DNA of 64,000 nucleotides from JABIFK01 sp047619225. GTDB taxonomy: Bacteria > Latescibacterota > UBA2968. The DNA lies in the NCBI GenBank assembly GCA_047619225.1, contig JBLHJX010000001.1:1-64000 (forward strand). Reading direction: 5' to 3'. Below are positions 9,901 to 16,482 of the stretch, in pieces. How positions within the stretch are numbered: position 1 is the stretch's first letter; the number at the start of each line of letters is the position of its first letter. The notes below the pieces were generated by a model that was not told the origin of the DNA, ran no database searches, and was given only the letters and a program-made list of their open reading frames with translations. Both the position numbers and the translations under genes were made by a program.

Positions 9901-10155
9901 GGCGGCCAAGATCGTTTGCGCCCCATTATGATGACGGCTACCACCACCATCATTGGCCTTATGCCATTGGTTCTTCCCATGCTCTATGGCAACAGTGATG
10001 GTACAGCACGACGCTGGGGGCCAATTGGTTTGGTCGTCATCTCAGGGCTTTCGGTCTCAACCCTTATGACCCTTGTATTGTTGCCCACGGTCTATTCCCT
10101 AATGGATGACCTTTCTCACTATGCCAAACGCGTTGTTGCAGCAACCAGAGCCTAA
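6907..10155 (+). CDS. RND-family efflux transporter permease (AcrB/hydrophobe-amphiphile type)
   Basis: A 1082-residue inner-membrane pump with the RND layout: one N-terminal helix, a large periplasmic porter domain (about 40-330), six helices, a second porter domain (about 600-860) and five or six C-terminal helices. Family motifs include the RPI start, PSSSPEEVARLIARPIEE, and VNNGIVLVDHINR in the last helix group. In helix 4 the usual Asp-Asp proton-relay pair reads D403-P404, so the second acid is missing. No membrane-fusion protein or TolC-like gene is beside it. GGGAG lies nine bases before the ATG. The stop overlaps the queC start (TAATG), so the two genes are translationally coupled. 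Confidence 0.9.
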   Translation: MKMSEFAVKRPITTIMTVISIMVLGVISLFRLPLEYMPSITFPSMYISVNYPSSSPEEVARLIARPIEEMMGTLSDVKGISSTASGSSARIRLEFDMKADMDLVAVHVRDRLDQVRNLLPDDVDRIEIRRWNSEDFPILEYSLTWGGDNENDLVDVYNQMILPRVQRLEGVGNVTLQGLEEKVLLVNVDQNKLSSHNLDFRTINRALRNNNANISAGFVADGDRRLPVRAIGEYQEMDQIGAQPLRANIQLNDIADVSYDYPERKSFERLDGRESISLEIQKSSTANMVNTANLVRAELDAILDEVGHDKLKALIVRDRSNDVTVGISNLAQSAIMGGILAVVAIFIFLRNFRSTLIIGSAIPVSALFVFLIMYFMRQFTGATITLNLISMMGLMVAIGMLVDPAVVALENIFRKRYDEGLDPVTAALEGSDEIGVPVLAASLTTICVFIPIIFVTDSRSALFMRDFALTVVISVVASFFVALSLIPLATSRAFRDGMTRLDTVLKTIVGLAAVGGTYALFAYTDYTLSSILGSITQFFTALLAVSTPIKVTVGILFIIVGLLVVRYRKIGIKGAYERLITTTLHYRWATLSAAVIILFGGNYMYGKIEQQPYRFQRSGQVGISVELPRNYDVHDARALFQQVEKLLLPKSEELDFEALGTRYSTRRSNSLTLYLKPPEESKLSSDEVKEKVMALLPKDIPGVRFKTGRSRGGGVGVGIEIKGRNPQVLEILAEDIRTQMEGLPGVNEVVTSLESGTEEIRVTVNRERAQRYGLSPQEVASNIASALGTRGGTQFKTPDGEIDITVQLREEDRATLEQLKNTEFESDAGMVTFASLANFDVQKGRNSIQREDRMSTVSVFANTESSARFRVGMMMQERMQAVSLPKGYSAEMDRSFRWMTEEQNQDSTTMLFAAVLIYIIMASLFESYVHPFTIMFCIGFAFIGVALGLYTTGIAMDSNAKYGLLILFGIVVNNGIVLVDHINRYRKQGLFRRDAIIRGGQDRLRPIMMTATTTIIGLMPLVLPMLYGNSDGTARRWGPIGLVVISGLSVSTLMTLVLLPTVYSLMDDLSHYAKRVVAATRA

Positions 10156-10832
10156 TGCCTGATCTTGCAATAGTACTTCTAAGCGGTGGTCTCGACAGTT
10201 GCGTGACCACCGCTGTTGCATCTCAAAACCACGACCTCGCCCTTTTGCATCTGAATTATGGTCAACGTACGTGGCAGCGTGAGGACCAGGCCTTCACAGA
10301 CATTGCCAACCACTACAACGTCCCATCCAAACGTCGCCGCACAGTGAACATGCAATACCTCGCCGACATTGGGGGTTCAGCCCTCACAGACAGCACCATT
10401 CCCGTTCCAGAAGCCGACCTCAACAGCAATCAAGTCCCGATCACCTATGTGCCCTTTCGCAACGCTCACTTATTATGCTTGGCCACCTCCTGGGCCGAAA
10501 TAATCGGTGCCAATGCCATCTATATCGGCGTCGTTGAAGAAGACAGTTCGGGTTATCCCGACTGCACCGAAGCGTTCTGCAAAACCTTTGCCCAAGCCAT
10601 CGAAGCAGGCACCCACCCAGACAACCACATTGAATTACGCACGCCCATCATCCGCAACAACAAAACCCAAATCGTACAATTAGGCCACGACTTAAAAGCC
10701 CCCATACATCTCACCTGGTCTTGTTACCAAAACAACGAAACAGCCTGTGGTCGGTGTGACAGTTGTGCGCTCCGTTTGCGTGCATTTAAACAAGCGGGCT
10801 TTTCCGACCCAATACCTTACGTCCAACAATAA
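10155..10832 (+). CDS. queC: 7-cyano-7-deazaguanine synthase QueC
   Basis: A 225-residue ATP-dependent enzyme that turns 7-carboxy-7-deazaguanine and ammonia into preQ0 in the queuosine/deazapurine pathway. The PP-loop motif SGGLDS is at residues 9-14, followed by the LHLNYGQR strand typical of QueC. The C-terminus holds the zinc-binding cysteines CYQNNETACGRCDSC. Length matches the family. It starts within the stop codon of the RND gene and is followed 20 bases later by a phosphodiesterase gene. No queD, queE or queF is in the window, so its placement behind an efflux pump is unexplained. Confidence 0.93.
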   Translation: MPDLAIVLLSGGLDSCVTTAVASQNHDLALLHLNYGQRTWQREDQAFTDIANHYNVPSKRRRTVNMQYLADIGGSALTDSTIPVPEADLNSNQVPITYVPFRNAHLLCLATSWAEIIGANAIYIGVVEEDSSGYPDCTEAFCKTFAQAIEAGTHPDNHIELRTPIIRNNKTQIVQLGHDLKAPIHLTWSCYQNNETACGRCDSCALRLRAFKQAGFSDPIPYVQQ

Positions 10833-10852
10833 CCTTCCCCAACAAACACATT

Positions 10853-11620
10853 ATGATTTCCAACACAAAAACAATCATCGCGCACCGAGGCGGTGTCGTG
10901 GATGCCCACCGCTCGGAAAACAGTTTTGCAGCCCTTGAAGAAGCAATTCTGCGCGGTTATACGCATGTAGAAATCGATGCCCGCATCACAGGTGATGGAC
11001 ATGCTGTGTGCTTCCACAATGACACACTCTTGGAAGAAACTGGCGTAAATGGCAGAATTTCTGGGATGTCTTTAGACGCGGTCACGCAAACCACCTTAAC
11101 CCGGTCTGGTGAAAATATCCCTACCTTTGAAGCCTATTGTGCCCACTGTGCGGGTCGCATAGGTGTGATGATTGATTTAAAAGGCTGCGAAGAGCAATGC
11201 ATCCCCCTGTATGCGCAAGAAATCGAAACGGCACTAACAAAACACAACTTGCTCGATGAGACCTTAATACTCATCAACAAAATTCCCGTAAATAACCAAG
11301 ACAAAATTGCCCAACACTTCTTTGGAAAAACCAAAGTTTCATGGCGGCAATCACTATTGGAAACACAAAAAGCGATATACGAAAATCCCAATTTCGTAGA
11401 CAACCACTATGTCTTCAATCATGGTGCAGATTTTACGAATGAAACTGTGGCCGGTTTCCACAGTTTAGGGCTTGAAGTCATTGTCAGTATCAACACCCAC
11501 CATTACAACACGCAAGCCGCCCAACAACAAGGCAAACAACATGTCAAACAGATGCTGCAATTTGGTGTTGACGGTTTACAGATCGATTCATGCTATGACC
11601 GTGCCTTAAGATTCAAATGA
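10853..11620 (+). CDS. Glycerophosphodiester phosphodiesterase family protein
   Basis: A 255-residue TIM-barrel hydrolase that should cleave glycerophosphodiesters to glycerol-3-phosphate and an alcohol. The family signatures are all present: HRGG at residues 11-14, the E of ENSFAAL, EIDARITGDG with the metal-binding Glu and Asp, and the catalytic His in FHND. A C-terminal GVDGLQID matches the last barrel strand. There is no signal peptide, so it is probably cytoplasmic (UgpQ-like). It is the last gene of the RND-queC-phosphodiesterase unit and ends just before a strong terminator. No good ribosome-binding site precedes the ATG. Confidence 0.88.
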   Translation: MISNTKTIIAHRGGVVDAHRSENSFAALEEAILRGYTHVEIDARITGDGHAVCFHNDTLLEETGVNGRISGMSLDAVTQTTLTRSGENIPTFEAYCAHCAGRIGVMIDLKGCEEQCIPLYAQEIETALTKHNLLDETLILINKIPVNNQDKIAQHFFGKTKVSWRQSLLETQKAIYENPNFVDNHYVFNHGADFTNETVAGFHSLGLEVIVSINTHHYNTQAAQQQGKQHVKQMLQFGVDGLQIDSCYDRALRFK

Positions 11621-11624
11621 GAGG

Positions 11625-11683
11625 CAGTATAAAATAAAAGCCTGCATCACAAGTAACCCGATGCAGGCTTTTATTTTATACTG
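11625..11683. terminator. Long perfect hairpin, bidirectional terminator
   Basis: Two 24-base arms (11625-11648 and 11660-11683) are perfectly complementary around an 11-base loop. The GC-rich centre (GCCTGCATC) is flanked by A/T-rich arm ends, giving T-rich tails in both directions. It separates the convergent phosphodiesterase (+) and coiled-coil (-) genes. Confidence 0.85.
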
Positions 11684-11696
11684 AAAGAATCTCGCC

Positions 11697-12056
11697 TCAT
11701 GGCTCAGGATCCTCTTGCACAATGTCGCCCCCAGCAACCAAAGTAGGGTCGATGCGCCCATTTAGCCGTATCAATTCCTCAATAATCCCCCGATTTTCTC
11801 CCTTAAACATATCCAACTCTGCGTTAAGCTTTGTCAACTCACCTTTGAGTAACCGCCGCTGTCGAATAAGACGATTTTGTTCTCGTTCAACGGCCATGCG
11901 CTCGGCTTGGTACAACCGAAAGTTGTCTTTTTGCTTGCGGCATCGCCCCTCCGCCTCACGCAGGCGTTGTTTCAGGCGAACCATACGGGTTACAGCCCCA
12001 TATTTAAGTACCAGAATCAGGGCAAACATAACAAAGGTAATGAGTTCTAAAATCAT
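11697..12056 (-). CDS. Small membrane-anchored coiled-coil protein, module copy 1, gene A
   Basis: A 119-residue protein with one N-terminal membrane helix (about 3-18) and then a charged heptad-rich coiled coil to about residue 100, with a short acidic tail. It aligns without gaps over about 90 residues with the product of 12715-13011: both begin M-[IL]-L-E, have K-Y-G after the helix, share AER near residue 52 and NR near the end. AAGGAGG precedes the ATG. It is the downstream gene of a two-gene module (partner 12126-12467) that is duplicated in tandem behind a bactofilin gene. I do not recognise a named family; a scaffold or polymer-anchoring role is inference. Confidence 0.7.
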   Translation of the reverse strand: MILELITFVMFALILVLKYGAVTRMVRLKQRLREAEGRCRKQKDNFRLYQAERMAVEREQNRLIRQRRLLKGELTKLNAELDMFKGENRGIIEELIRLNGRIDPTLVAGGDIVQEDPEP

Positions 12057-12125
12057 CCTCGCCTCCTTTTTCAGGCACGATAGCCCGCCTCCTTCCTCAA
12101 TTCCTAATCCTTGAATCTACTTCTC

Positions 12126-12467
12126 TTAGGTCGAATTCCTTTGTGTTGTGCGTCTTGAACGAATACTGCTCTTCAGAAAGGCCATTTCCAGACGTTTTTT
12201 TCTTAACAGTGCTGCCTGACGATGCAATTTAGCTTCATCAACACCCAATTGTAAATCGATAACAACAGATCGTGTTGATTCAATCTCCTTTACCAACAGT
12301 TCTCTTTCTTCAATTTCCATCTGAGCGGCATTTGTCCATTCAAGGGTTTTATGCTCCAATTTGTTGATCTGGGGGCGAATTTCTAAATTATAATTCGTAT
12401 ACTCAACCACAATGCACCCAGAGTACACCATTGAGCCAATAATCAAAACAACGCAAACCCATTCCAT
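12126..12467 (-). CDS. Small membrane-anchored coiled-coil protein, module copy 1, gene B
   Basis: A 113-residue protein with a membrane helix at residues 3-20, then a coiled coil, and a basic C-terminus rich in Arg, Lys and Ser. The first 45 residues align with the product of 13024-13356: M-x-W, then VVLI, a Tyr, and I-x-x-LE at matching places. A GGGGGA stretch precedes the ATG. A sigma-54-type promoter lies 62 bases upstream and a terminator beyond that, so copy 1 is a separate transcription unit from the bactofilin-linked copy 2. Its function is unknown; membrane anchoring with an inward or outward coiled-coil rod is what the sequence shows. Confidence 0.65.
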   Translation of the reverse strand: MEWVCVVLIIGSMVYSGCIVVEYTNYNLEIRPQINKLEHKTLEWTNAAQMEIEERELLVKEIESTRSVVIDLQLGVDEAKLHRQAALLRKKRLEMAFLKSSIRSRRTTQRNST

Positions 12468-12528
12468 AAAAATCCCCCAGAGATAAAACGTTTGGAGTTG
12501 GAAGAGAACACAACGCCTATATTACTAA

Positions 12529-12543
12529 GCGAAATCGGTGCCA
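12529..12543 (-). promoter_or_regulatory. Putative sigma-54 promoter of module copy 1
   Basis: Read on the minus strand, TGGCAC-CGATT-TCGC has a perfect -24 box and the invariant GG and GC pairs at the required 12-base offset; the -12 box differs from TTGC at one base. It lies 62 bases before the gene B start (12467), in a 247-base gap between the two tandem modules. Confidence 0.55.
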
Positions 12544-12648
12544 AAATTTAAAATTCGCACATAAATATTTGTTTTAGTTGTTCTTAAGTCAAGTTCCATG
12601 AAGTGGTAAATAGTTATTGCGCGTCAAATGTATAACATTTTGTTACAA

Positions 12649-12681
12649 AAAAAGGATGCGACGTTATATCGCATCCTTTTT
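12649..12681 (-). terminator. Intrinsic terminator after module copy 2
   Basis: A 13-bp stem (AAAAAGGATGCGA and its complement, seven-base loop) has a T run on its minus-strand exit. It follows gene A of copy 2 (ends at 12715) and isolates that transcript from module copy 1. Confidence 0.8.
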
Positions 12682-12714
12682 ACTTTATGATCCAAATCTG
12701 TTCCGTGCTCCAAT

Positions 12715-13011
12715 CTAATCACCCGAAGCACGATCCTGCAAGTCACGATTGCGCTCTTCTTGTTCTGCTAAGTCATTTTTTACATCTTCAAGTTGTGTTT
12801 CTAATTTGACAATACTCGTCTGTATATTTCGTTCTTCTGCTTCAGACGCTTTACGTTCTGCTGAAAGTGCCTTAAATCGCGTCTGAAACTGTTGGCACTT
12901 ATTGTCCAACTCCAATTGCCTTTGGTGCAATTTTGCCAGATGTGCAGATGTGCCATATTTAACGACCAACACAGACGCCAAAACACCCAAGGTGGCTATT
13001 TCAAGAAGCAT
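12715..13011 (-). CDS. Small membrane-anchored coiled-coil protein, module copy 2, gene A
   Basis: A 98-residue paralogue of the 11697-12056 product: an N-terminal membrane helix (3-18), the KYG turn, then a continuous acidic/basic coiled coil to the C-terminus. GAGGTG sits six bases before the ATG. It starts 12 bases after the stop of gene B copy 2, so the two are probably co-translated. It lacks the Asp/Glu/Pro tail of copy 1. No named family is recognised. Position downstream of a bactofilin gene suggests an envelope or cytoskeletal role. Confidence 0.68.
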   Translation of the reverse strand: MLLEIATLGVLASVLVVKYGTSAHLAKLHQRQLELDNKCQQFQTRFKALSAERKASEAEERNIQTSIVKLETQLEDVKNDLAEQEERNRDLQDRASGD

Positions 13012-13023
13012 TAAATCACCTCA

Positions 13024-13356
13024 CTAATACTTGCGTTGTTTGCTCTTTTTAAATTCCTGTTTATACATATTCATTTCAAGCTCTGCCTCTTGTTTTTGCG
13101 CCGACTGAACTTGCGCACCCCTCAAAGCGATCTCATTTTTAAGCTCAGATTCGGTTTCTCTGCACAATGCCAACTGGTCGTTTGCTTCACGGTTTTTTTT
13201 CTGCTCTTGCGCAACCGTCCGTTCAAACTTATCAGCTCTCGATTCCAGCGCTTTGATCCGATTTTTGCCATCTTCCACACCTATTTGATAATCTTTTATA
13301 TCATAGATGACATAGCTGATACCGGCAACTATTAACACCACAAGAAACCAGAACAT
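13024..13356 (-). CDS. Small membrane-anchored coiled-coil protein, module copy 2, gene B
   Basis: A 110-residue protein with a membrane helix (about 2-20), a coiled coil and a strongly basic C-terminus ending KKSKQRKY. The open frame reaches 34 codons further upstream (to 13458), which would add a second hydrophobic helix. I chose ATG 13356 because GGGAG lies eight bases upstream and because this start aligns with Met1 of the paralogue at 12126-12467 (MFW versus MEW, then VVLI). The upstream ATG has no ribosome-binding site. It lies between the bactofilin gene and gene A copy 2 on the same strand. Confidence 0.6.
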   Translation of the reverse strand: MFWFLVVLIVAGISYVIYDIKDYQIGVEDGKNRIKALESRADKFERTVAQEQKKNREANDQLALCRETESELKNEIALRGAQVQSAQKQEAELEMNMYKQEFKKSKQRKY

Positions 13357-13615
13357 GGGTCCGACTCCCATTCGCAAAAGTATGGAAAAACTAATGATCT
13401 GCCCAAACAACAGAACAAAAACCATACCACACCAACAAAAAACAAACAAGTCATTCATTTACTACGCTTTAAATAAATCAAATCTGGTTTATTTAAAAAA
13501 TACGATACCCACTCCCAAGCACATTGGTTGATATCCACCACCCAAAAGAGGCATTACCGTTCAAAAGCACCAACACAGCAAACAGGCTTTTCGGTACACC
13601 TCCCTTTTTCTATTT

Positions 13616-14032
13616 TTAGGCCTTTTGGCTCACGGGTTCATCTTGATCTGACGCAACCTCGTTCGCATTGTCCGAAGGGGTTGCCACTTGTATTTCGCTG
13701 CCCGCGTCGCATTCGGCTTTAAAGACTGCGCCTTCTTCTACAACCAAAACACGCGTTTGCACTTTGCCGATAAAGGTTGCATTGGCTTGTAAATGCACTT
13801 TGTTTTCTGCAATAAGATCTCCCACCACACGACCGCTGATGAGCGCTTCCCGTACCCTCACATCAGCTTCAATCACACCCGATTCACCCACAATCAATAT
13901 ACCCGATGAGACCAACTCGCCTTTCAGTACGCCATCCACACGAACACCCGTTTCAATGTGGAAGCGTCCCTCCGAAACAGACCCTCGCCCGATCACCGTG
14001 TTTATTGATTTTCCATTTGATGCAAGTTTCAT
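13616..14032 (-). CDS. Bactofilin (DUF583) cytoskeletal protein
   Basis: A 138-residue bactofilin, a self-polymerising right-handed beta-helix protein that forms membrane-associated filaments and often positions cell-wall or polar machinery. The repeat core is visible from about residue 10 to 100 (TVIGRGSVSEGRF, VDGVLKGEL, ISGRVVGDL, FIGKV), with disordered ends, the C-terminal one acidic. An in-frame TTG lies three codons upstream, but ATG 14032 is preferred. It is the first gene of a minus-strand series with the duplicated coiled-coil modules, 259 bases before gene B copy 2. Whether they are one transcript is not certain. Confidence 0.88.
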   Translation of the reverse strand: MKLASNGKSINTVIGRGSVSEGRFHIETGVRVDGVLKGELVSSGILIVGESGVIEADVRVREALISGRVVGDLIAENKVHLQANATFIGKVQTRVLVVEEGAVFKAECDAGSEIQVATPSDNANEVASDQDEPVSQKA

Positions 14033-14163
14033 TGTTGGCAACTTTCCAGTGAATTTCGGTTATTTAACGAATGCCATCACTCCGACTGTGGAAATTCCGT
14101 AACTTTCTCCATAATATAAACCTTATATACATAGAGTCAATGCTTTTCACCGTCTTCTTTCTC

Positions 14164-14192
14164 TTGACAACCGCCCCATAGCTAACTATTTT
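14164..14192 (+). promoter_or_regulatory. Sigma-70-type promoter for the lectin/ABC operon
   Basis: TTGACA (14164-14169), a 17-base spacer and TATTTT (14187-14192) lie 44 bases before the GTG start of the lectin-like gene. The -35 box is perfect and the spacing ideal; the -10 box matches at four of six positions. Confidence 0.55.
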
Positions 14193-14235
14193 CCCTGCCT
14201 AAACCCTTACGCAAGAACTGTAACAAGGAGATAAC

Positions 14236-14610
14236 GTGGCATTTACAATTACCAAAACCATCCGACCCAACGCGGTCTGGCAAGAGATGTATCTGCAAAT
14301 TCAAAAAGGTCAACGGGTCATCATTTGCGCAGAAGGACTCTGGTCCCCCGAAATGAGACCTCTGACAACCATTTGGTGTGGCCCCGACGGCATCGAAGGC
14401 CGCATGGCCAATGAAAATTACCGGCTTCCTGGCACCAACGTCGGTGCTTTGATCGGCCGCATTGGTGACAACCCCACCTTGTCTGCTGGCAACTATTTTG
14501 ACTTTTTTTCGCCCTATGAGGGGCCTTTGTTTTTAGCCATGAACGAAAACCCCGAATACCACAACCAAGCCGGCACGGTTCACGCCCAAATTATCCTCTT
14601 TGATTTATAA
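14236..14610 (+). CDS. LecA (PA-IL)-like lectin domain protein
   Basis: A 124-residue single-domain protein without a signal peptide. It resembles the PA-I galactophilic lectin fold of Pseudomonas LecA: an N-terminal V-x-x strand with QKGQRVIICAEG, the GPDG turn, the YRLPGTNVGALIGRIG strand pair, and a C-terminal LFLAMNE strand followed by NQAGT. In LecA the calcium and sugar are held by an Asp and Asn residues near this last loop; here the loop reads NENPEYHNQAG, so ligand specificity may differ. GTG start with AAGGAG seven bases upstream. It is followed after 11 bases by an ABC permease gene, so they are likely co-transcribed. Confidence 0.65.
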   Translation: MAFTITKTIRPNAVWQEMYLQIQKGQRVIICAEGLWSPEMRPLTTIWCGPDGIEGRMANENYRLPGTNVGALIGRIGDNPTLSAGNYFDFFSPYEGPLFLAMNENPEYHNQAGTVHAQIILFDL

Positions 14611-14621
14611 GAAATGACATT

Positions 14622-15404
14622 GTGAAAACCATTCGATTTTTTGTTCGTGAATATGCTCTATCTGGTGTTTTCATGCTGATCCTATTAGGCGTGTGGGAAA
14701 TACTGGTGCATGTCTTTGAAATTGCACCTTACATCTTGCCCCCCCCGTCAAAAATATTTATCAAACTGTTCACAAATTACAGACTCTTGCTCTCTCATGG
14801 ATCCGTCACATTGGTCGCAGTCATCGGCGGATTCCTCCTTGGTGCTACTGCAGGCACCACGTGCGCCATTGCAATGGCCCGTTCGCGCCTCATTGAACGG
14901 ATGCTTTATCCACTTGTGATTTCCTCTCAAACCTTCCCCAAAGAAGCCCTCGCGCCCATCTTTGTTATTTGGTTTGGCTTTGGTCTCTTGCCCAAAGTCA
15001 TCATAGCTGGTCTCATCTCCTTCTTCCCCGTTGTGGTCAACACCACGCGCGGGTTGTTGTCTGTGGACCCGCTCATTCTTGATCTGATGCGCTCTCTTTC
15101 TGCAAACCAACGTCAAATATTTACCAAAGTAAGGTTGCCCAATGCAATCCCATATCTCTTTGCTGCATTAAAAATGTGTGTTACCCTAAGTGTCATCGGC
15201 GCAGTGGTCGGCGAATTTGTCGGCGCCAGTGCAGGTTTGGGGCATTTGATTCGACTCGCCAACTCAGAACTTGCTACCGACCTCATGTTTGCGGCCCTCA
15301 TTGCTTTAGGCCTTATGGGCACCACTCTTTTTCTTCTTGTAGACTTACTTGAAAAGACGGCCCTCAAACGTTGGGGTGGATCCGTTGAAACGCTCGGACG
15401 CTAA
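14622..15404 (+). CDS. ABC transporter permease (SsuC/TauC/ThiX-type)
   Basis: A 260-residue inner-membrane permease of the BPD_transp_1 family with about six helices. The cytoplasmic coupling loop is present around residues 155-185 (ALxxN-type motif RSLSANQRQIFTKVRLP, then AIPYLFAALK). The early segment LPPPSKIF is typical of nitrate/sulfonate/taurine/pyrimidine importers. The start is GTG. It lies between the lectin-like gene and the substrate-binding lipoprotein gene. Its ATPase is probably the one encoded on the opposite strand at 16483-17250. Confidence 0.88.
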   Translation: MKTIRFFVREYALSGVFMLILLGVWEILVHVFEIAPYILPPPSKIFIKLFTNYRLLLSHGSVTLVAVIGGFLLGATAGTTCAIAMARSRLIERMLYPLVISSQTFPKEALAPIFVIWFGFGLLPKVIIAGLISFFPVVVNTTRGLLSVDPLILDLMRSLSANQRQIFTKVRLPNAIPYLFAALKMCVTLSVIGAVVGEFVGASAGLGHLIRLANSELATDLMFAALIALGLMGTTLFLLVDLLEKTALKRWGGSVETLGR

Positions 15405-15415
15405 CGGAGTATCAC

Positions 15416-16387
15416 ATGACCTTTCTTCGCTGCCTCATCTTATTACTCGCCTGCTGTGTGCTTTCTTGCACAGAAAAAGACCCGAATTCAGGGGACAAGA
15501 TAGAACTGATTCTCGACTGGAAAGCCCAAATGGAACACGCGGGGTTTTTTGTGGCCAAAACAAAAGGGTTCTACGCGGAAGCCGGCATTGATATTGAGAT
15601 TCTCGAAGGAACAGGCGCCCCAACCGCCGCGCGCGTGGTAGGCAATGGCACTTACAAATTTGGCATCGCCAGCGGTGCCGCCACAGTGTTGTCTCGCGCC
15701 CAGGGTATTCCAATCGTTTCCTTGGCCGTCATCAATCAACATTCGCCAGTGGTTGTTTACTCTTTGGTCGAAAAAAATATCCGAACACCAAAAGATCTCA
15801 TTGGCAAGCGTATCGGCGTGAACGTTGGTGGCACCAAACACCGCGAATTCCAGGCCTTCTTGCGCAAACAAAATATCCAAGAAGATCAAATAGAGCTGAT
15901 GGGCATGAGTGAAGCCAGCCCAGCCCCTCTCTTGGCCGGACAAGTTGATGCCATGCTTGGTTATACCGAAGACCAACCCGTTATCGTAGAGCTGCGTGAT
16001 TACAAGGTCAATCGCATATCCCTTGCTGATCACGGCATTGATGTTTACAGCACCAACATCATTGCCAACGAGGCCTTCCTAAAAGAAAATGGTGATTTGA
16101 CCAAACGTTTTCTACAAGCTTCCCTCAAGGGCTGGCAATATGCGATTGATCATCCCGATGAAGCGGTTGCCTCCTATATGGCCCAACGCCCCGAAAGCAA
16201 TGAGGCATTTAACCGAGCCAATTTCAAATCACTGATGCCCATTCTCCAAAGTGCCGACGTAACAAAACACGGCGTGGGTGCGCAAACCCTCGAACGCTGG
16301 ACAGACACCCAAGACATATTGTTTGACCTTGGCCAGATTAAGAAGAAAGTAGACCTTGCCAAACTCTTCACCAACGCCTATCGGTAA
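15416..16387 (+). CDS. ABC transporter substrate-binding lipoprotein (NMT1/THI5-like)
   Basis: A 323-residue exported protein with a lipoprotein signal (hydrophobic segment then LSC, lipidated Cys at 18). The mature part matches the NMT1/THI5-like periplasmic binding family: LILDWKAQMEHAGFFVA, then GFYAEAGIDIEI, GIASGAATVLSRAQGIPIV and DLIGKRIGV. Family members bind thiamine-pyrimidine precursors, riboflavin or related heterocycles; the ligand cannot be fixed from sequence alone. It follows the permease by 11 bases and ends at a terminator shared with the convergent ATPase gene. Confidence 0.87.
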   Translation: MTFLRCLILLLACCVLSCTEKDPNSGDKIELILDWKAQMEHAGFFVAKTKGFYAEAGIDIEILEGTGAPTAARVVGNGTYKFGIASGAATVLSRAQGIPIVSLAVINQHSPVVVYSLVEKNIRTPKDLIGKRIGVNVGGTKHREFQAFLRKQNIQEDQIELMGMSEASPAPLLAGQVDAMLGYTEDQPVIVELRDYKVNRISLADHGIDVYSTNIIANEAFLKENGDLTKRFLQASLKGWQYAIDHPDEAVASYMAQRPESNEAFNRANFKSLMPILQSADVTKHGVGAQTLERWTDTQDILFDLGQIKKKVDLAKLFTNAYR

Positions 16388-16415
16388 ATACTCTAAAGCC
16401 CTGTGTCACAACAAG

Positions 16416-16449
16416 AAACAGCCCATTGATTTTCCAATGGGCTGTTTTT
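16416..16449. terminator. Bidirectional intrinsic terminator
   Basis: A 13-bp stem (AAACAGCCCATTG and its complement, six-base loop) with T and A runs on the two sides. It lies between the convergent binding-protein gene (+) and ABC ATPase gene (-). Confidence 0.85.
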
Positions 16450-16482
16450 AGTTTTAGGTCGCCAAACAAGAGTCTTCCGGTC

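Noticed and set aside
13357..13458. Extra 34 codons with a hydrophobic helix upstream of module gene B copy 2
   Set aside because: No ribosome-binding site at 13458, a good one at 13356, and the paralogue aligns from the later start.
14181..14195. Minus-strand GG-N10-GC pattern upstream of the bactofilin gene
   Set aside because: Only the invariant dinucleotides match; the rest of both boxes is unlike sigma-54 promoters and it is 150 bases from the gene.
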